A stretch of DNA of 64,000 nt. Origin: Microthyrium microscopicum (Eukaryota > Ascomycota > Dothideomycetes > Microthyriales > Microthyriaceae). Location of the stretch: positions 1,688,374-1,752,373 of the forward strand of contig MU004238.1 of NCBI GenBank assembly GCA_010405405.1, given 5' to 3'. Below the pieces are notes generated by a model that was not told the origin of the DNA, did not search any database, and worked only from the letters and a program-made list of their open reading frames with translations. Numbering within the stretch: the first letter of the stretch is position 1; each line of letters opens with the position of its first letter. The position numbers and the translations under genes are program-made. Below, piece after piece: positions 1 to 12,300 of this stretch.

Positions 1-2608
1 ACTTGGTATCAGACTGAATGCAGGAATATTGGTCGAGTTGATATCATCAACAGACTGCATCTTGTGTGACATGTCAGTCAGAACTGGACTGGCAAGTATT
101 TCAGCAACACTCAGTAGATATCCCTTAGATCGGGCAGCAGATACAAGCTTCATTGCCGAAATAGAATCACCTCCCATGCTAAAGAAATTGGAATCGACAT
201 TCAGCGTCGTGGGAGAGACACCCAGAACCGTGCTCCAGAGCACTCGCATCAACTCCTCCTCTGGAATACCAGTTTCCGATTTTCCATTGGCCAAGGTACC
301 ATTGGCTGTTTCTCTTGGTGCGATCAAACTTCGAAGTGTCTTCCGGTCGATTTTACGAGAGACCATTAAGGGCAACAAGTTCACGAGAATATACTCCGAG
401 GGGACCATATATCGAGGTAAAGTATGAGAGAGATGACTTTGCAAGCCTTCAGCCCTAGTTGCAAACCCAGAAGGCCGTGAAATGATTTTGAGCGGTTCCG
501 AAGTTCGTGCTTCGCTTAGAGCAACAAAAGCGACTAAAGCTGGCTGAGAATTGTCGTTCTTTTTCACAACTTCGGCAACGATATCGAAGCCAGGACCCAG
601 ATATTGACGGATATGATGTTCAACTTCTCCTAACTCAACTCTCTGACCTCTGATCTTGACCTGGGTATCCTTTCGACCCACAAAAATAAGTGCCCCAGAG
701 CCATCAGGATCATATCTGACCAAGTCGCCTGTTCTATAAAGGGGGCCCGGGCGAGGATCAGCAGATTGGTCACTGTTGTGAAGCCATATTGGAGGTGGAA
801 TGAAAGAGGCTGCAGTCTTCTCGGGATCATTGAGATAGCCTTGTCCGACTACGGGTCCTTCAACCAACAGCTCGCCTACTGCGCCAATTGGGACAAGCAA
901 TTCCGCATCATCAGGGTCTGCAAGCCACAGACATGCTCCAGTTGGCTGGCCAATATTGACATAGTCCTTTCCTGTGTCTGCAGAACTATTGATGGTGCAT
1001 CCCACCGTACATTCTGAGGGACCATAGCCAATCACGATTCTGGTGGACTTTCCCCAAAGAGAGACATCGCGAGGAGATACAGCTTCGCCACCCAGTCCGA
1101 GGCTATGTAACTGACTGATGACATCGTCGTCTAGAATCCGAGCAATCGAAGGTGTAAGGTTAGCCATGGTGATGGACATGTTGCGAATCAAGCCATTAAG
1201 ATTGTTGAGTCGGTCTTCGTCAGATGGTATACACAAGCAGCCGCCTTGCATGAGAGTGCACAGCATGCTGTCAATGCTCACGTCGAAAGCATAAGAGGCA
1301 AAGTCCAATACTCGAGTGTCGGATTTGTAGCCTACAGTTTGACATCGCGGGATAGCTCCACTAGTATAAGTTTCATGAGAGATAACGACTCCTTTGGGCT
1401 TCCCTGTGCTTCCAGAAGTGAAAATTATATATAAAATCGAGGAAGGTGAAACATTTGGTAAAGTAGTGATGCTTTCTCCAGCTGTGACTATTTGCTCAGT
1501 GCTGAAGAAAGTTTCAGAGAGAGCAAAGACATGCGCATCTGGGAGAATATCTTTTCCGAGTTGAGATAAAGACTTGGATGTGATCATAGTAGTGGCCGAA
1601 ACTTGTTCTGCAATAGTGGCAAGTCGAGCTTTGGGCTGACTCGGATCCATGAGAACAAAGGTGAATCCAGCTTTCATAACAGCAAGAACTGCAATTACCG
1701 TCCAGCGAGATTTGGAAAAGCATATCGGAATGGCTGCTCCTTGTTTGATCCTTAATTTCAAGATCATATACGCCAGTTGTGTAGAGTATGTTTGGACTTG
1801 TGTATATGTGAATTTGCCATCCCAAGCATCAATAGCGAGGGCATTGGGTGAGACATTTGCTTGGGAAGAAATCAGTTCGTGGCTACATTGAGATATATTT
1901 GCAGGGAGGCGATGATTCCAAGTCCACAACTGGCTCAGCTCCCAGTCTTGAACTTTGGTCGCCTCCTTGATGCTAATATTTTGATTTGCAATCAGCAGGT
2001 TCAAAATATGAGCCAGAGATCTGATGTGACAATTGGCTGAGAACTCGTCTCTCGATTTTGGATTCCATGAGGATCGAGCCCAAAGATATCCTTCCAAGAT
2101 AAAGCAATCAATCCTTATTTGAGCCTTGAAGATAATGTTAGTAGGAACTCAAGATACGTGTGATATAGCAAGGAGTGCTGCTTACTTCCGAATCGTCTGG
2201 CTCCAAGCCTGCAGCTAACAATGATCCATCAATGAATGATAGAGTCCTGATTTTGCGATGCGTGGTTCCAATGGATAGGTTTGTCGAAGACAACTGGTCT
2301 CGAATGGAATTAGTGAATCTATCAAGTGCGATATCCCTATCCTGGAGCAAGTTCTCCTGGATAAATGCGCGCGACAAGATATTGTCTGGGTGGCCCTGAT
2401 TTTCGATATGACCTTGACCCCAACCAAGAGCTGGTATAGCATCGCCATGGTACCGGTAAACCGTTAGTATCCAAGAGAGAAGTAGCAAGTGCTCGAAATC
2501 GGAGCTACATGCAGGATGATCCTTCAAACCCGAGTCTAGCTTGTAATCGACCTTGAAAGGTTGAAAGCCAGACTGAGTGGTAAATTGGACTTGTAGTATA
2601 TCCGTCAT
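1..2608 (-). CDS. sidD: Siderophore NRPS, SidD/NPS6-like, 5' part (runs off left edge)
   Basis: Non-ribosomal peptide synthetase expected to join acylated N5-hydroxyornithine units into fusarinine-type siderophore. Exon 1 (2186-2608, 141 codons) encodes an N-terminal region of no clear fold. A 61-bp GT-AG intron (2125-2185) follows, then exon 2 runs to the window edge. Exon 2 holds a full adenylation domain: core A3 'FTSGSTGKPKGVV' near 1390-1430, 'FDVSID' with the substrate-binding Asp near 1290, 'YGPSE' near 1020, 'YRTGD' near 735. It is followed by a thiolation domain with phosphopantetheine Ser in 'FFSMGGDSISAMKL' near 145-185. A condensation domain would lie beyond base 1. Start is the ATG at 2606-2608; the frame upstream opens only with TTG. 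The gene is divergent from the sidF-like transacylase. The SidD assignment rests on neighbours; a SidC-type synthetase cannot be excluded without the rest of the protein. Confidence 0.85.
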
Positions 2609-3922
2609 GTTCAACAGGCGTTAGACGTTAATGAACGCCTTTCTGAATTTGAAACCAATATTCTGGTCTCGATACCTATCATTCGAGGAGCTTCAAAGAC
2701 AATGTAGAATAGGAAATTAGATCTTTTGCAGCACTAATCCCCAAGAGAATACATGCTTGGTCGAACATCTGAAAATACACGGTGACGCTGTCAACCCTTC
2801 GCGAGGAGGACGACGAAAAGGAAAGCCGGATTCAAACCTGCATGACAAAAGGTATTGAATGCTTACCATTCTTTACAGTCGCAAACAGATCGCACTGTGA
2901 CCTACCTAATGGAGCTGGGCCCGACCTGAAAATGACATACGGTGCCTTCGCAAGTTTAGCGAACACATTTCTCTCTTAATCCCTTGTAGCCAGCTAGGGT
3001 CAAAGGTAGGGAAAGTAGTCAATGGAGTGATCTTCATGGCTACCATAATCAACACGCACTATGGTGACATTGAGTATGCCGCCTGCAACAGCCGAGGCGG
3101 CAAGGGCCAAAATTGCGGTGATATTCCAAAGCAGTCGAAACTTGAATGTGCTGTTTGGCTGGTCGGTCAAACCACACTACCGTATATCTTGCTCTTGCAC
3201 GGCGAATGTGTTCACTGGCAAACTTGCCCATGCAGCAAAACACTAGGTTTAGAGATAGTGGCAGGCGCCCGAACGGCGGTGCCAAAATTCCAGCATGTAT
3301 CATCATGTAATTGGTGGCGCGTCTTTGAGCCGAGAACAGACGGGCCAGGTTTCGAGGCACTAAGGTGGTTATGTATGCTGCAAGAGCTAGGACGGGTATC
3401 GCGACATGATCTTCCACGGCTTCACCAAGCTGCTGGTCGTCGAAAACCGGCAACTGGTTGGGATAGATGGAAAGCAAAGTTGAGAAAATGTGGATAGGCG
3501 AAGGACTACACGAAAAATGGATCTGAATCCCTGAATATCATTATCTAATCTGATGCCATCTTATCAGATTTTTGCCCCTTTTGTTTACTACCAAGCAACT
3601 GCATCCCACGAACTTTGCTGGCATTGCTGCAACCCAGGAAAATCTCGCTCTCCCTAGTCGTGTTGACGAGCAATCCAACAGCTTGTTCTGAGACCCACCA
3701 TCTCGTCATACGGAAGCGTAAGAAAAAAAATGTCAAAGAAGCAATGGCGCTTCCTAACCCCGATGTCGCCAGCGATTGCTGCGCGATTGTCCGACTGCTA
3801 CTTTGCGCTCATGAATGCCCCGTTGATTTTTGGTCCTGGTGAGATTCTACACTTTCGTAGTTGCCCTGATTGACGCCCTTTCGTGTTTGCTACGCTTTGT
3901 ATTTGATAAGCTATCTGAAGCA
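2609..3922. other. Divergent NRPS/transacylase intergenic region
   Basis: About 1.3 kb of normal base composition between two divergent siderophore genes. It contains one exact SREA-type GATA motif (3561-3569) and a near match TTATCTAAT at 3541. Around 3049-3477 the minus strand has a 142-codon open frame, and another frame (about 3000-3160) encodes a hydrophobic stretch resembling a membrane helix. I could not join these into a spliced gene, so a decayed membrane-protein gene is possible but not supported. Confidence 0.5.
3561..3569 (-). promoter_or_regulatory. Putative SREA/Fep1-type iron-responsive GATA site
   Basis: TTATCAGAT, the reverse complement of ATCTGATAA. It matches ATCWGATAA, described for the Aspergillus siderophore repressor SreA. 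It lies about 350 bp upstream of the transacylase start and 950 bp upstream of the NRPS start, so it could serve both. Binding is inferred. Confidence 0.55.
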
Positions 3923-5245
3923 ATGGCTCTATTACCGGAATCAAGCAGTCAAGCGCCTCTCAAGTCTATGGCACTGGCAAAGCTTGCATTACCACATCCA
4001 TTCCTGACTGAATTTCTTGTTGTACCATCATTGAACACCAACAATGATGGGTCTACTCTTTTGCAGATACGTCCTGCCCAATCAGGAAAGGGCATCGCAC
4101 TGAGCTCACCACTTCATCGCGATGACCTTCACTTCACCGTTCCTCAGGCCACAGAGCACTCATCACAGTTAGACTCGTCGGACAACACTCAATGGGCGAG
4201 GTCTCAAAGAGCATCACGGGCTATCTTCTGGTGGGAAACCACCTCACCACCTACTACTGGTCAAATATGGCTGATCGTGTATGCGCTTCTCATCATGAAG
4301 CCAGAGTTGGAGGTCTTTCGTGTCGAACTCAGCGGACACGATAACTCTATCGTTGCGACAAACCTCAAATCATCCAGTCTTGCCCATGAGCATCCAAGAC
4401 CCCATGGACAGGACGACTTTTCTATTTGCACAGACCTGATTATATCGAGAAGTGCTTTTTGGCAAGGGGCAGCTTCTCCTTTTGGAGCTCGTTCAGCTTG
4501 GACCCCTTCATCTCGCGAGACAATCAACGTTGAAGCGACCGACTTTACGATCACCACCAGATTTCCAGACCGTCTGGTACACCAACGACATCCTCGCCGA
4601 CCTCACAAACCTACACCTAATAGCGTCGTATACAGCCGCTACATCCCATCGCTTGACGAGCATTTTTCGTTGATAGCCCTCGACTATGAAAACGAGAAAC
4701 ATGTCCAGCTGTTCCATAAATGGCAAAACGATCCACGAGTTGCGCAAGGCTGGAAGGAAACTGGCACGCTCGAAGAGCACCGCACCTATCTCAAGAAACA
4801 GAATGACGATCCTCACACGTTGACAGTATTTGGCCGATTTAATGACACCTGCTTTTCATACTTTGAAATATATTGGGCCAAAGAAGACCATGTAGGAGCA
4901 CATTACAATGCTGGAGATTTTGATCGAGGTCGCCACTCTCTAGTAGGAGACGCTAGGTATAGAGGGCGACATAGGGTTCTCGCTTGGTGGTCATGTATTG
5001 TGCACTACATATTCCTCGACGATCACCGTACCGATGCCGTTATTGGGGAACCTCTTTGGTCAAATGATCAAGTTTTGATCTATGATTATACACACGGCTT
5101 CCATTTGGTCAAGTATATCGACTTTCCTCATAAACGTGCGGCTTTGGTTCAAGTGTCGAGAGAACGATTCTTTCAAATTTCACCTTTGACTCAAAAAGGC
5201 GGGTTTGTCGCAGGTACTGGTTTGCCGCTACCAGCGAGATTGTAG
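3923..5245 (+). CDS. sidF: SidF-like N5-hydroxyornithine:acyl-CoA transacylase
   Basis: Transfers an acyl group (anhydromevalonyl in the Aspergillus pathway) from CoA to N5-hydroxyornithine, giving the NRPS substrate. The single-exon product is 440 aa. The C-terminal half has the IucB/SidF GNAT-type domain, with the blocks 'WQNDPRVAQGW', 'YFEIYWAKEDHVGAHY', 'DFDRGRHSLVGD' and 'VIGEP'. An N-terminal half of about 200 aa precedes it, as in SidF. The frame is open from 3830, but the first 31 codons are hydrophobic and unlike the family, so I chose the second ATG (3923). The C-terminus is ARL, a permitted PTS1 tripeptide, in line with the peroxisomal location of this step in Aspergillus. The gene lies between the NRPS (divergent) and the SidI-like ligase (same strand, 351 bp downstream). 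Confidence 0.88.
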   Translation: MALLPESSSQAPLKSMALAKLALPHPFLTEFLVVPSLNTNNDGSTLLQIRPAQSGKGIALSSPLHRDDLHFTVPQATEHSSQLDSSDNTQWARSQRASRAIFWWETTSPPTTGQIWLIVYALLIMKPELEVFRVELSGHDNSIVATNLKSSSLAHEHPRPHGQDDFSICTDLIISRSAFWQGAASPFGARSAWTPSSRETINVEATDFTITTRFPDRLVHQRHPRRPHKPTPNSVVYSRYIPSLDEHFSLIALDYENEKHVQLFHKWQNDPRVAQGWKETGTLEEHRTYLKKQNDDPHTLTVFGRFNDTCFSYFEIYWAKEDHVGAHYNAGDFDRGRHSLVGDARYRGRHRVLAWWSCIVHYIFLDDHRTDAVIGEPLWSNDQVLIYDYTHGFHLVKYIDFPHKRAALVQVSRERFFQISPLTQKGGFVAGTGLPLPARL

Positions 5246-5596
5246 TGTAGCATTTTACGATAATATTCATAACGCAACATTGCAAGTAATTTTTAGTTCC
5301 ATGTGCCTTTCGTAATCCAAAGCTTTCTCGACCATACATGTGGCCTGCTAAATTGACGATGACCACTCTGGCGTAGAGCCGATTTTGACTTAGCCAGTAG
5401 AACTGAGTAATCAACGAGAACGAGCTTAGAGAGGCAGCGATTTTCAACGAAAGAATAAATTTAGCGCACATGTGTTGCAGGGACAAATTTAAAGCTTTGC
5501 TGCACCCACAGAGTACTTTGACTTGGTACCTCGTCCCCAACCACGCTTTTCAACCTTTAATATCTCAACCCAAAGCCAATTCCGATTCAAGTCAAC
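5246..5596. other. Intergenic, 3' of transacylase and promoter of ligase
   Basis: About 350 bp with no gene or repeat. It has a lone CGATAA core near 5259 but no full ATCWGATAA site. Confidence 0.5.
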
Positions 5597-7377
5597 ATGG
5601 CAGAATATATGCAAGCCCATATCAATCAAAGTGCTCCTGCTGGATCAAAACAATCCCTTTCTATTATTCATGGCCCATCGTATCCTCCACTTATTACATT
5701 GACCATTTCACAAATGCTAGATCTACAATGTCGACAATTTGGCTCGCGAGAATGTCTTATTGTACCTTGGACTGGAGCAAGATGGACATACAACCAACTG
5801 CGGGAGCAAAGCATTGTCCTCGCCAAAATGATGCTTGACGTTGGAATTCTACCTGGAGATCGAATTGCCATAATGGCAGGAAACTGCGAACAATATGTGG
5901 CAACATTGTTTGCCGCTTCTCGCATTGGTGCCATTCTAGTAGTTTTGAACAATACGTACACTGCATCAGAAGCACTGCGAGCTATCCATCATACCGAAAG
6001 CAGACTGCTTTTTACTACACTCAAAATTGGGAGCTTGGATAATTCACTTTTACTCTCTGAGCTTTGCAGCAGTTTAGACTCTGCCCCGGCTCTGGAGGAA
6101 ATCATCATTCTGACCGGCGAGTCCAATGGGTTCCGCGCATATGAGGAAGCTATTGAAGCTGGTAATTACCTGAACAGCGAGGCCCTTGACAGCATTCAAG
6201 TGACTATTAAATCTCACGAGGTTTGCATGCTTTTGTTCACTTCAGGTTCCACTGGCAATCCCAAAGCCGCGAGTCTCACACATCAGTAAGTGTAAGATGA
6301 TAGATTCCTTAGACCTACCATGCTAATAAAATTAGTAACGTTGTCAACAACTCTCGATTCATCGGCAATCGCATGAATCTCACCAAAGACGATGTACTAT
6401 GTTGTCCACCACCACTTTTCCATTGCTTCGGCCTAGTGCTTGGTCTGTTGGCAGTAATGACACATGGCGGAAAAATTGTATATCCTGCAGAAATTTTCGA
6501 TCCTCCAGCAACCCTCAAAGCCATCTACGATGAAGGATGTACCGCACTACATGGAGTGCCAGCCATGTTTGATTCCCTCTTCTCCTTACCGAGGAAGGGG
6601 CTTGGCAAACCAAAACTGCGCACGGGAATCGTTGCTGGTTCGCCTGTCCCTCGTCACATCATGGAAAAAATGATCAACGAGTTTGGCATGTCGGAATTTA
6701 CCAGTAGCTATGGTCTGACTGAAGCGTCCCCAACATGTTTCAACTCTTTTACGCACGACAGCATCAGAAGGAAACTTACCACTGTTGGTACGCTGATGCC
6801 GCATGCGCATGCAAAGATTGTCGATCGAAAAGGAAGGATTGTGCCAACTGGCCAGCGAGGCGAGTTGTGCATTGCGGGCTATCAGCTGCAGGCTGGATAC
6901 TGGCAAAATCAAGAGAAGACATCGGAGGTCATGATGTATGATCAAGACGGTGTTCTATGGCTACATACTGGTGATGAGGCGGTCTTCGACAATGATGGGT
7001 ACTGCAGTATCACTGGGAGATTTAAGGACCTCATTATCAGGGGCGGCGAGAACATATATCCACTGGAGATTGAAGAGCGACTGGTTGCTCATCCTGGAGT
7101 TCTGCGCGCTGTGGTGGTAGGCATCAAGCACCATAGACTTGGAGAGGTTGTAGGTGCGTTTTTGCAAGGCAAAGAACAAAGCTCTCACCCAACTGATTTG
7201 GAATTGCGATCATGGACGCAGAGACGCTTGGGTAAGCATAAAAGCCCGCAGCATATCTTCTGGCTTGGGGAAGGTGGTATGCCAGCTCAAATTCCTTTGA
7301 CTGGTAGTGGGAAGATTCAGAAATATGTGTTGAGGGATATTGCAGAAAGCTGTCTCATGAGAGCTTCAAAATTGTGA
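5597..7377 (+). CDS. sidI: SidI-like acyl-CoA ligase (AMP-binding), peroxisomal
   Basis: Acyl-CoA synthetase of the ANL superfamily, likely activating mevalonate (SidI role) to supply the SidF-like transacylase. Two exons (5597-6285 and 6336-7377) with a 50-bp intron give 576 aa. The P-loop 'LLFTSGSTGNPKAASLTHH' spans the splice junction, which supports the intron. Other motifs are 'SSYGLTEASPTCF' (A5), 'LHTGDEAVFDNDGYCSITGR' (A7/A8), 'IIRGGENIYPLEIEE' and the catalytic Lys in 'LTGSGKIQKY' (A10). The protein ends in SKL, the canonical PTS1. In Aspergillus, SidI is recalled to use an N-terminal PTS2 instead; no PTS2-like motif is visible here. Family fit to medium-chain/SidI ligases is strong; the mevalonate substrate is inferred from the cluster. 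Confidence 0.88.
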
Positions 7378-7498
7378 ATACGTCATCAAGGTTGCCCAAT
7401 AGATTAGAATATTTGCAGAGACGTTTTATAGCAAGACATGAATATACGAGAGCTAAGCTAATGAAGAGCAAATTACACTTGTGTACCAAATTCAAAAA

Positions 7499-8851
7499 TC
7501 ATAGGCGGGCAGTTTCAGGAATTACTCTACGACCGGTATATCCCTCTGGCGACTCGGAAGATGAATATTGTGTCAAAGTGCGCAGAAGTTGCTCTGTCCT
7601 GAGAGCTAGATTCTCAAAAGAGTTTCCGGTAGCATACTCATCTCGTAGAATCCATGCGCCATTGGCACCTTCAATCCGAGGAGCCAAAGGCTCGTCCTCG
7701 GCACTGTTGACAACTTTCTCTGAACGACCAATGATATTCTTCAATTGTGCCATCAAATGTGATTGCTTCACGTCGGCGTATCTGGAGGAGACAAAAATAT
7801 AGTCAAACGCGTCAGAGCAAAATCCAGAGTCGGTACCAGTGTTCCAACATTTCAAGACAATTTGATCGAACAGTTTAGAGGTTCCTATGACAGAAGTGCA
7901 AGGAAAGATCTCCGAGTTTCCTGGCTTTTGTTTGTGCTTTCGTACCAACTCAGTGTAGCGCTTTTCGTACAGGCTATGTAGTTGCTCATGCTGCACACTA
8001 GGATGAATTGAAGCTTGGGTAGTCGACTCGGAAAACTCGTGTGCTGCTAGACTGGTTAAGCTATTGTCGTGTTAGTTCTACTGTGAGATGAGTAGAAACG
8101 CAGCTTACAATGGGTTGCTATCATGCAAGCGCAGAAATGGCCCCTCATGAAGTAGTGTGATCTTTGCACCATCCAACCGTTGGCAATACTGGAAAATATC
8201 CAAAGCCTCGTCATTGCCGCCTACTACGGCTATGTTAAGAGATGATCCGTTCCATTGATTCAGGTCGGAAGTATGTTGTGTGAACTCAGAGGTGTGAAAG
8301 ATACGTTGCCCGACGTTGTGATATGGTACCCATTTGGGCATATCAGGACTGCTAGTCTGTGAGAGGATGATTGTTTTTGCTCTTATCTTAGTCTCCTGCC
8401 CATCGCATTTCCTGGACGTGACCTGAAATTGCCGGCGAGCAGAGGCATGACCGCTGAGCTGAGCAATAGACTGAACATCCTGATCATATTTGACCCATCC
8501 TGTAGTTTCCATTTTCTCTGCACACCAATTCAGATAGTTGCTGAATAGCTGGCGGGGAGGGTTTATTGCAGAAAGGTTGGTATACATGACAAGCATATCG
8601 GTGCTCCACAGATAATTGACGAGCGTAAATTTGGAGAGCGGATTTCGAGGAGTGACCAGATCCTGCATGAAGTTCGATTGCATCTTGGACCTCTCGAAGG
8701 GTAACCGGCTGCCTTGCCATGAGAACCGTTTCTCCTTTTCCAGGAAGAGCACCTTGAGTTTTGGCTGTTGCTCATAAAGCCCAATCGCGAGAGATAGAGC
8801 AGCAGAACCAAAGCCCACACAAACAATGTCGTAGACTTCGGTGGCGGCCAT
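7499..8851 (-). CDS. Diverged ornithine-N5-monooxygenase-like flavoprotein (SidA paralogue)
   Basis: Member of the lysine/ornithine N-monooxygenase family, convergent with the ligase gene. Exons 8109-8851 and 7499-8060, with a 48-bp intron, join in frame to 434 aa with no internal stop. The FAD loop 'GFGSAALSLA' (about residues 13-22) and the family block 'QDLVTPRNPLSKFTLVNYL' are kept. The NADPH loop reads 'VVGGNDEALDIF', where the true SidA in this window has 'VVGGGQSAAEIF'. The C-terminal 'FATGY' block of SidA is replaced by 'FVSSRY'. It is also shorter than SidA (434 versus about 510 aa). It may have changed substrate, lost activity, or be an early pseudogene that keeps its frame. Its upstream region is cut by the LTR element 328 bp from the ATG. 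Confidence 0.8.
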
Positions 8852-9179
8852 AATCTTGTTCTGAAGAGAGATTAAAAAAATGATCTTAAATAGAGAATAT
8901 GTCAGTCACAAAATGATCAAACGTTCTTGCAAAACCTCTTGACTTCGCGAAGCCAGTCTACGAATGAAAAAGGCACATCCCGCTAAGTGTCTTCAAAACA
9001 TAGTTTACAAAACGGCTTGGCTTGTTAATTACCGACTAAGTTTCACTCTGTCATTGTCCGATCGCAAAGTTGCACAAAGACTGTCAGTGATCTACCGGAC
9101 GCTGAATGCAACGTGCGCAAGGCGTCGAAATGACAGCATTAAGGACTATCTGCCTAGAATTACACCACTTTGACCTAGA
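8852..9179. other. Truncated upstream region of monooxygenase paralogue
   Basis: The 328 bp left between the paralogue ATG and the retroelement insertion. No GATA-type iron site is seen in it; the matching remainder of the original promoter lies beyond the element, from 18787. Confidence 0.6.
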
Positions 9180-9331
9180 TGTTATAAGAATATAAGAAAT
9201 AAAGCGTAGTTAATTACTATAAGAGTCTAAGGGCCTAATATAGTTTTTAAGACACGCTAATTAAGGAATTATATTATCCTTAATTAGGTCCTATAATTAT
9301 CTAATCCTTTAGTATATTCTTTATTATAATA
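9180..9331 (-). repeat. Left (3') LTR
   Basis: 152 bp, aligning without gaps to the right LTR. I count 17 differences, and all are C/T or G/A transitions, as expected from RIP acting on both copies. Confidence 0.93.
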
Positions 9332-12300
9332 TTCTTCCTTACTAGTATAAACTCTTCTAAGATTATAAATCTTATAGCTATAGCTTTAATAAATAAGTAA
9401 AATAAAAAGAATATTATAATAATTAATAAAGAATCTTTACCTAGAAACTAGGTCTATTACTCTAGCTATATTAAATAGTAATTTCTAAAATATTATTCTC
9501 TAAGAACTCTTCTTAAGATCTTAGTTAACCTATTATAAATAGTACTTAGGTATTTATAGCTCCTTAATCTTTTTAAGAAGGTTTATCTATATAAAAGCTA
9601 TTAGTAGTAGTATATTAAGAAATTATAAAGAGTTTATATAAGTATACTAAAGCTACTTAATCTAGTAAGGAATATATATAATCTACGTATTAAGGCCTTA
9701 AAGGATAAAGTTTATAAGAAGTAATATATAGGTAGTAATAAAGAACTAAGTAGTAATTACTAGTCTAAATAAATATAGAGATAAGAGCTTAATTTTATAT
9801 TTATAAAGCTTTATAATTTATTATCTTTTCTTTTTCTTCTTTATTATACTTCTATAATATTTTTAAGCTAGTAGAAGTAAATTTCCTTTTATACTTTTAA
9901 TATTATTAAATATAAGTAACTTTATATATTCTCTTTACTTAAAACTTACTATTTATACTTTCTAAAGCTCTTAAAATAGCTCTTCTAGGTATTCTAAAAA
10001 AGAATAGCTTTTAAAAGTTTAATAAAGGAAACTCTTTCTATTTAGGTACTTATTAGAAAATTATTAACGCTTTAAAGGAAGATAAGTAGAAATAGCTCTT
10101 ACCTTATATAACTTATTTATATAAAAAGGTTAAGACTAAGGTTTTATCCTCTTTACTAAGTTATAAAGAAACTTTTATAAAATTAGTTTATAACTTAATT
10201 AAGCGTTATTCTTATTCTATAAGTTTCTAGCTAATTAACTAAATTTTAAAGGCTAATAAGGAAGAGGAAAATCTCTTTAGTAATACCTCTAATAATATTT
10301 TTTATTCTTATTATAAGTTTTTAATATCTTTTATAATGCTAAGAATATTTTATTAAATAATTTATATTAATAATACTCTTACTTAGAAATTAGTATATAT
10401 AATAAAAAGTCTAGACTTATTAGAAAGTAATTATAAAGCTAAGTATAGAACTTTTATACTTTTTAACTTATTATAGATATGTAATTTTTATATTAAGACT
10501 TTTATAATAGTTTTAACTTATAAGTATAAGGTTACTAAAAAAGAGTTAGTAAACTTAGTAAAGTATTAAGAGTTTATAAAGTAAAAAATAAAAGGTTATA
10601 AAGATTAACTAGTTTTTACTAATAAGAGCTTAGAAGATACTTATAAGTATATTAAAACTACTAAAGCTATATATAATAAATATAAGTAAAAGTTAAAGTA
10701 AATAAAATTTTAAAAGTATAAACGTAAAGTAAGCTTAATAGTAATTCTAAAAAAGCTATTTACTACGCGTAGTTATATAAATATAGTAAAACTAACTACT
10801 AAGAAGAGTATAAATTATTAAGAGAAGTAGATTAAGTTCCTAAATTCTAACTAGTATCTTATCTTTAAAGATATTAAATTTTTAAAGAAGAAAGTAACTT
10901 AGGAATTACTTTTTTAGCTCCTAAAGTATTATTAGAAAAATAGAAGTATTTTAATAAAAGTTACTAATATCTTAGTACTTATATCTTAGTAAGGAATTTA
11001 TTAATATTTAAGTACTTTACTCTTAACTAAAAATATCTTATTATTATCTTCTTATTTAAAGACTTCTATAATATATATAACTATAGAAAGAAAGTAAGAA
11101 AAGGCTTATAAGCGTTATTAAGATTCGTTATAAGTCTATACTTATAATAAGTATATTATTAATATATATAAAGAGAATAAAGCTTTTTTTCTAAATAGCG
11201 TCTATACTAATTATATATTTAATAATAAGCCTTAAACTTATTTATTTTATAAGGACTACGTTCTACTATAGAGTTAGAAGAAAAGTTTAAATCTTATTAT
11301 TATTTAGTTATCTACTTCTCTTAGTATTCTTAAATTACTAATTAATAAGAAGTACTTTAAAATAGCTAAAATTACTATAGAATTAGTAGCCTAAATAAAG
11401 CTCTTAGAAAATAATAAGAAGAAGTAAATATAGGCCTTAAAGAGATAAGACTCTATAGGATTATAGTAGGATATATAGTAATAGTTCTTTAATATTTCTA
11501 TATTTCTTAGTCTTATTTTATTAGTTTATTAAAGAGTAGACTTTAGTAATAATCCTAGAGATTACTAAAAAGATCTAAAGATAACTTATTATATTTAAAT
11601 ATTCTTAATAATAGTCCTAAGGATTACTAAGAAAATCTAAGGATTTAGCTTATTTATTATAGCTTATAATAGTTTACTTAAATTAATAATAAAATAAAAG
11701 TAATTTCTTATAAATAGTTTCTTAAATAAATATAATTAAGAAAGATTATAAAAGAGATAATAAAAGGTTAATTTTTCTTTTCTTTCTTATAGGCACCTTA
11801 CCTATATTTATATATAAGATAATCTCTTATTTAGAAGTAGCCTTTTATTATCTTTATTCTAATCTTAAATATTATAGACTAGTACTAGGATATATAGAAC
11901 TACTAGGTATTATAGTTAGCTTAAATATATTAGTATTCTATAAGAATTCTTTAGTTATATCTATTTCTTATAGTAAACTAAGTTTAAAATAATTTATAAG
12001 AAGAACTTCTACTTTTATAGTATTTAGTAATAAAGAGTTAATACTCTAATAGTTCTCTTTAGGATTAAATACCTATTTATATAAATTTATTATCTCTAGT
12101 ATAAGTATATAGATAATTAGGATAGTAATCCTATTATAACTTCTTAGCTTTAATAATTTATTTTTTTAATCTTATTATTCTAGTAATATAAAAATTAATT
12201 CTTAATTTATTATAGCTAGGAGGATTTCCTTCTTTACTAAGCTTTAATTTAAAGAAATAGAAATATTATTATTATTTTTTTTTATTAAATTTTATAGTAC

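Noticed and set aside
29-427. 132-codon plus-strand frame at the left edge
   Set aside because: It is antisense to the NRPS thiolation region, which is clearly the coding strand.
3027-3497. Overlapping open frames on both strands (142 and 156 codons) between NRPS and transacylase
   Set aside because: Neither resembles a known protein. Hydrophobic segments lie in different minus-strand frames, and I could not join them with plausible splice sites.
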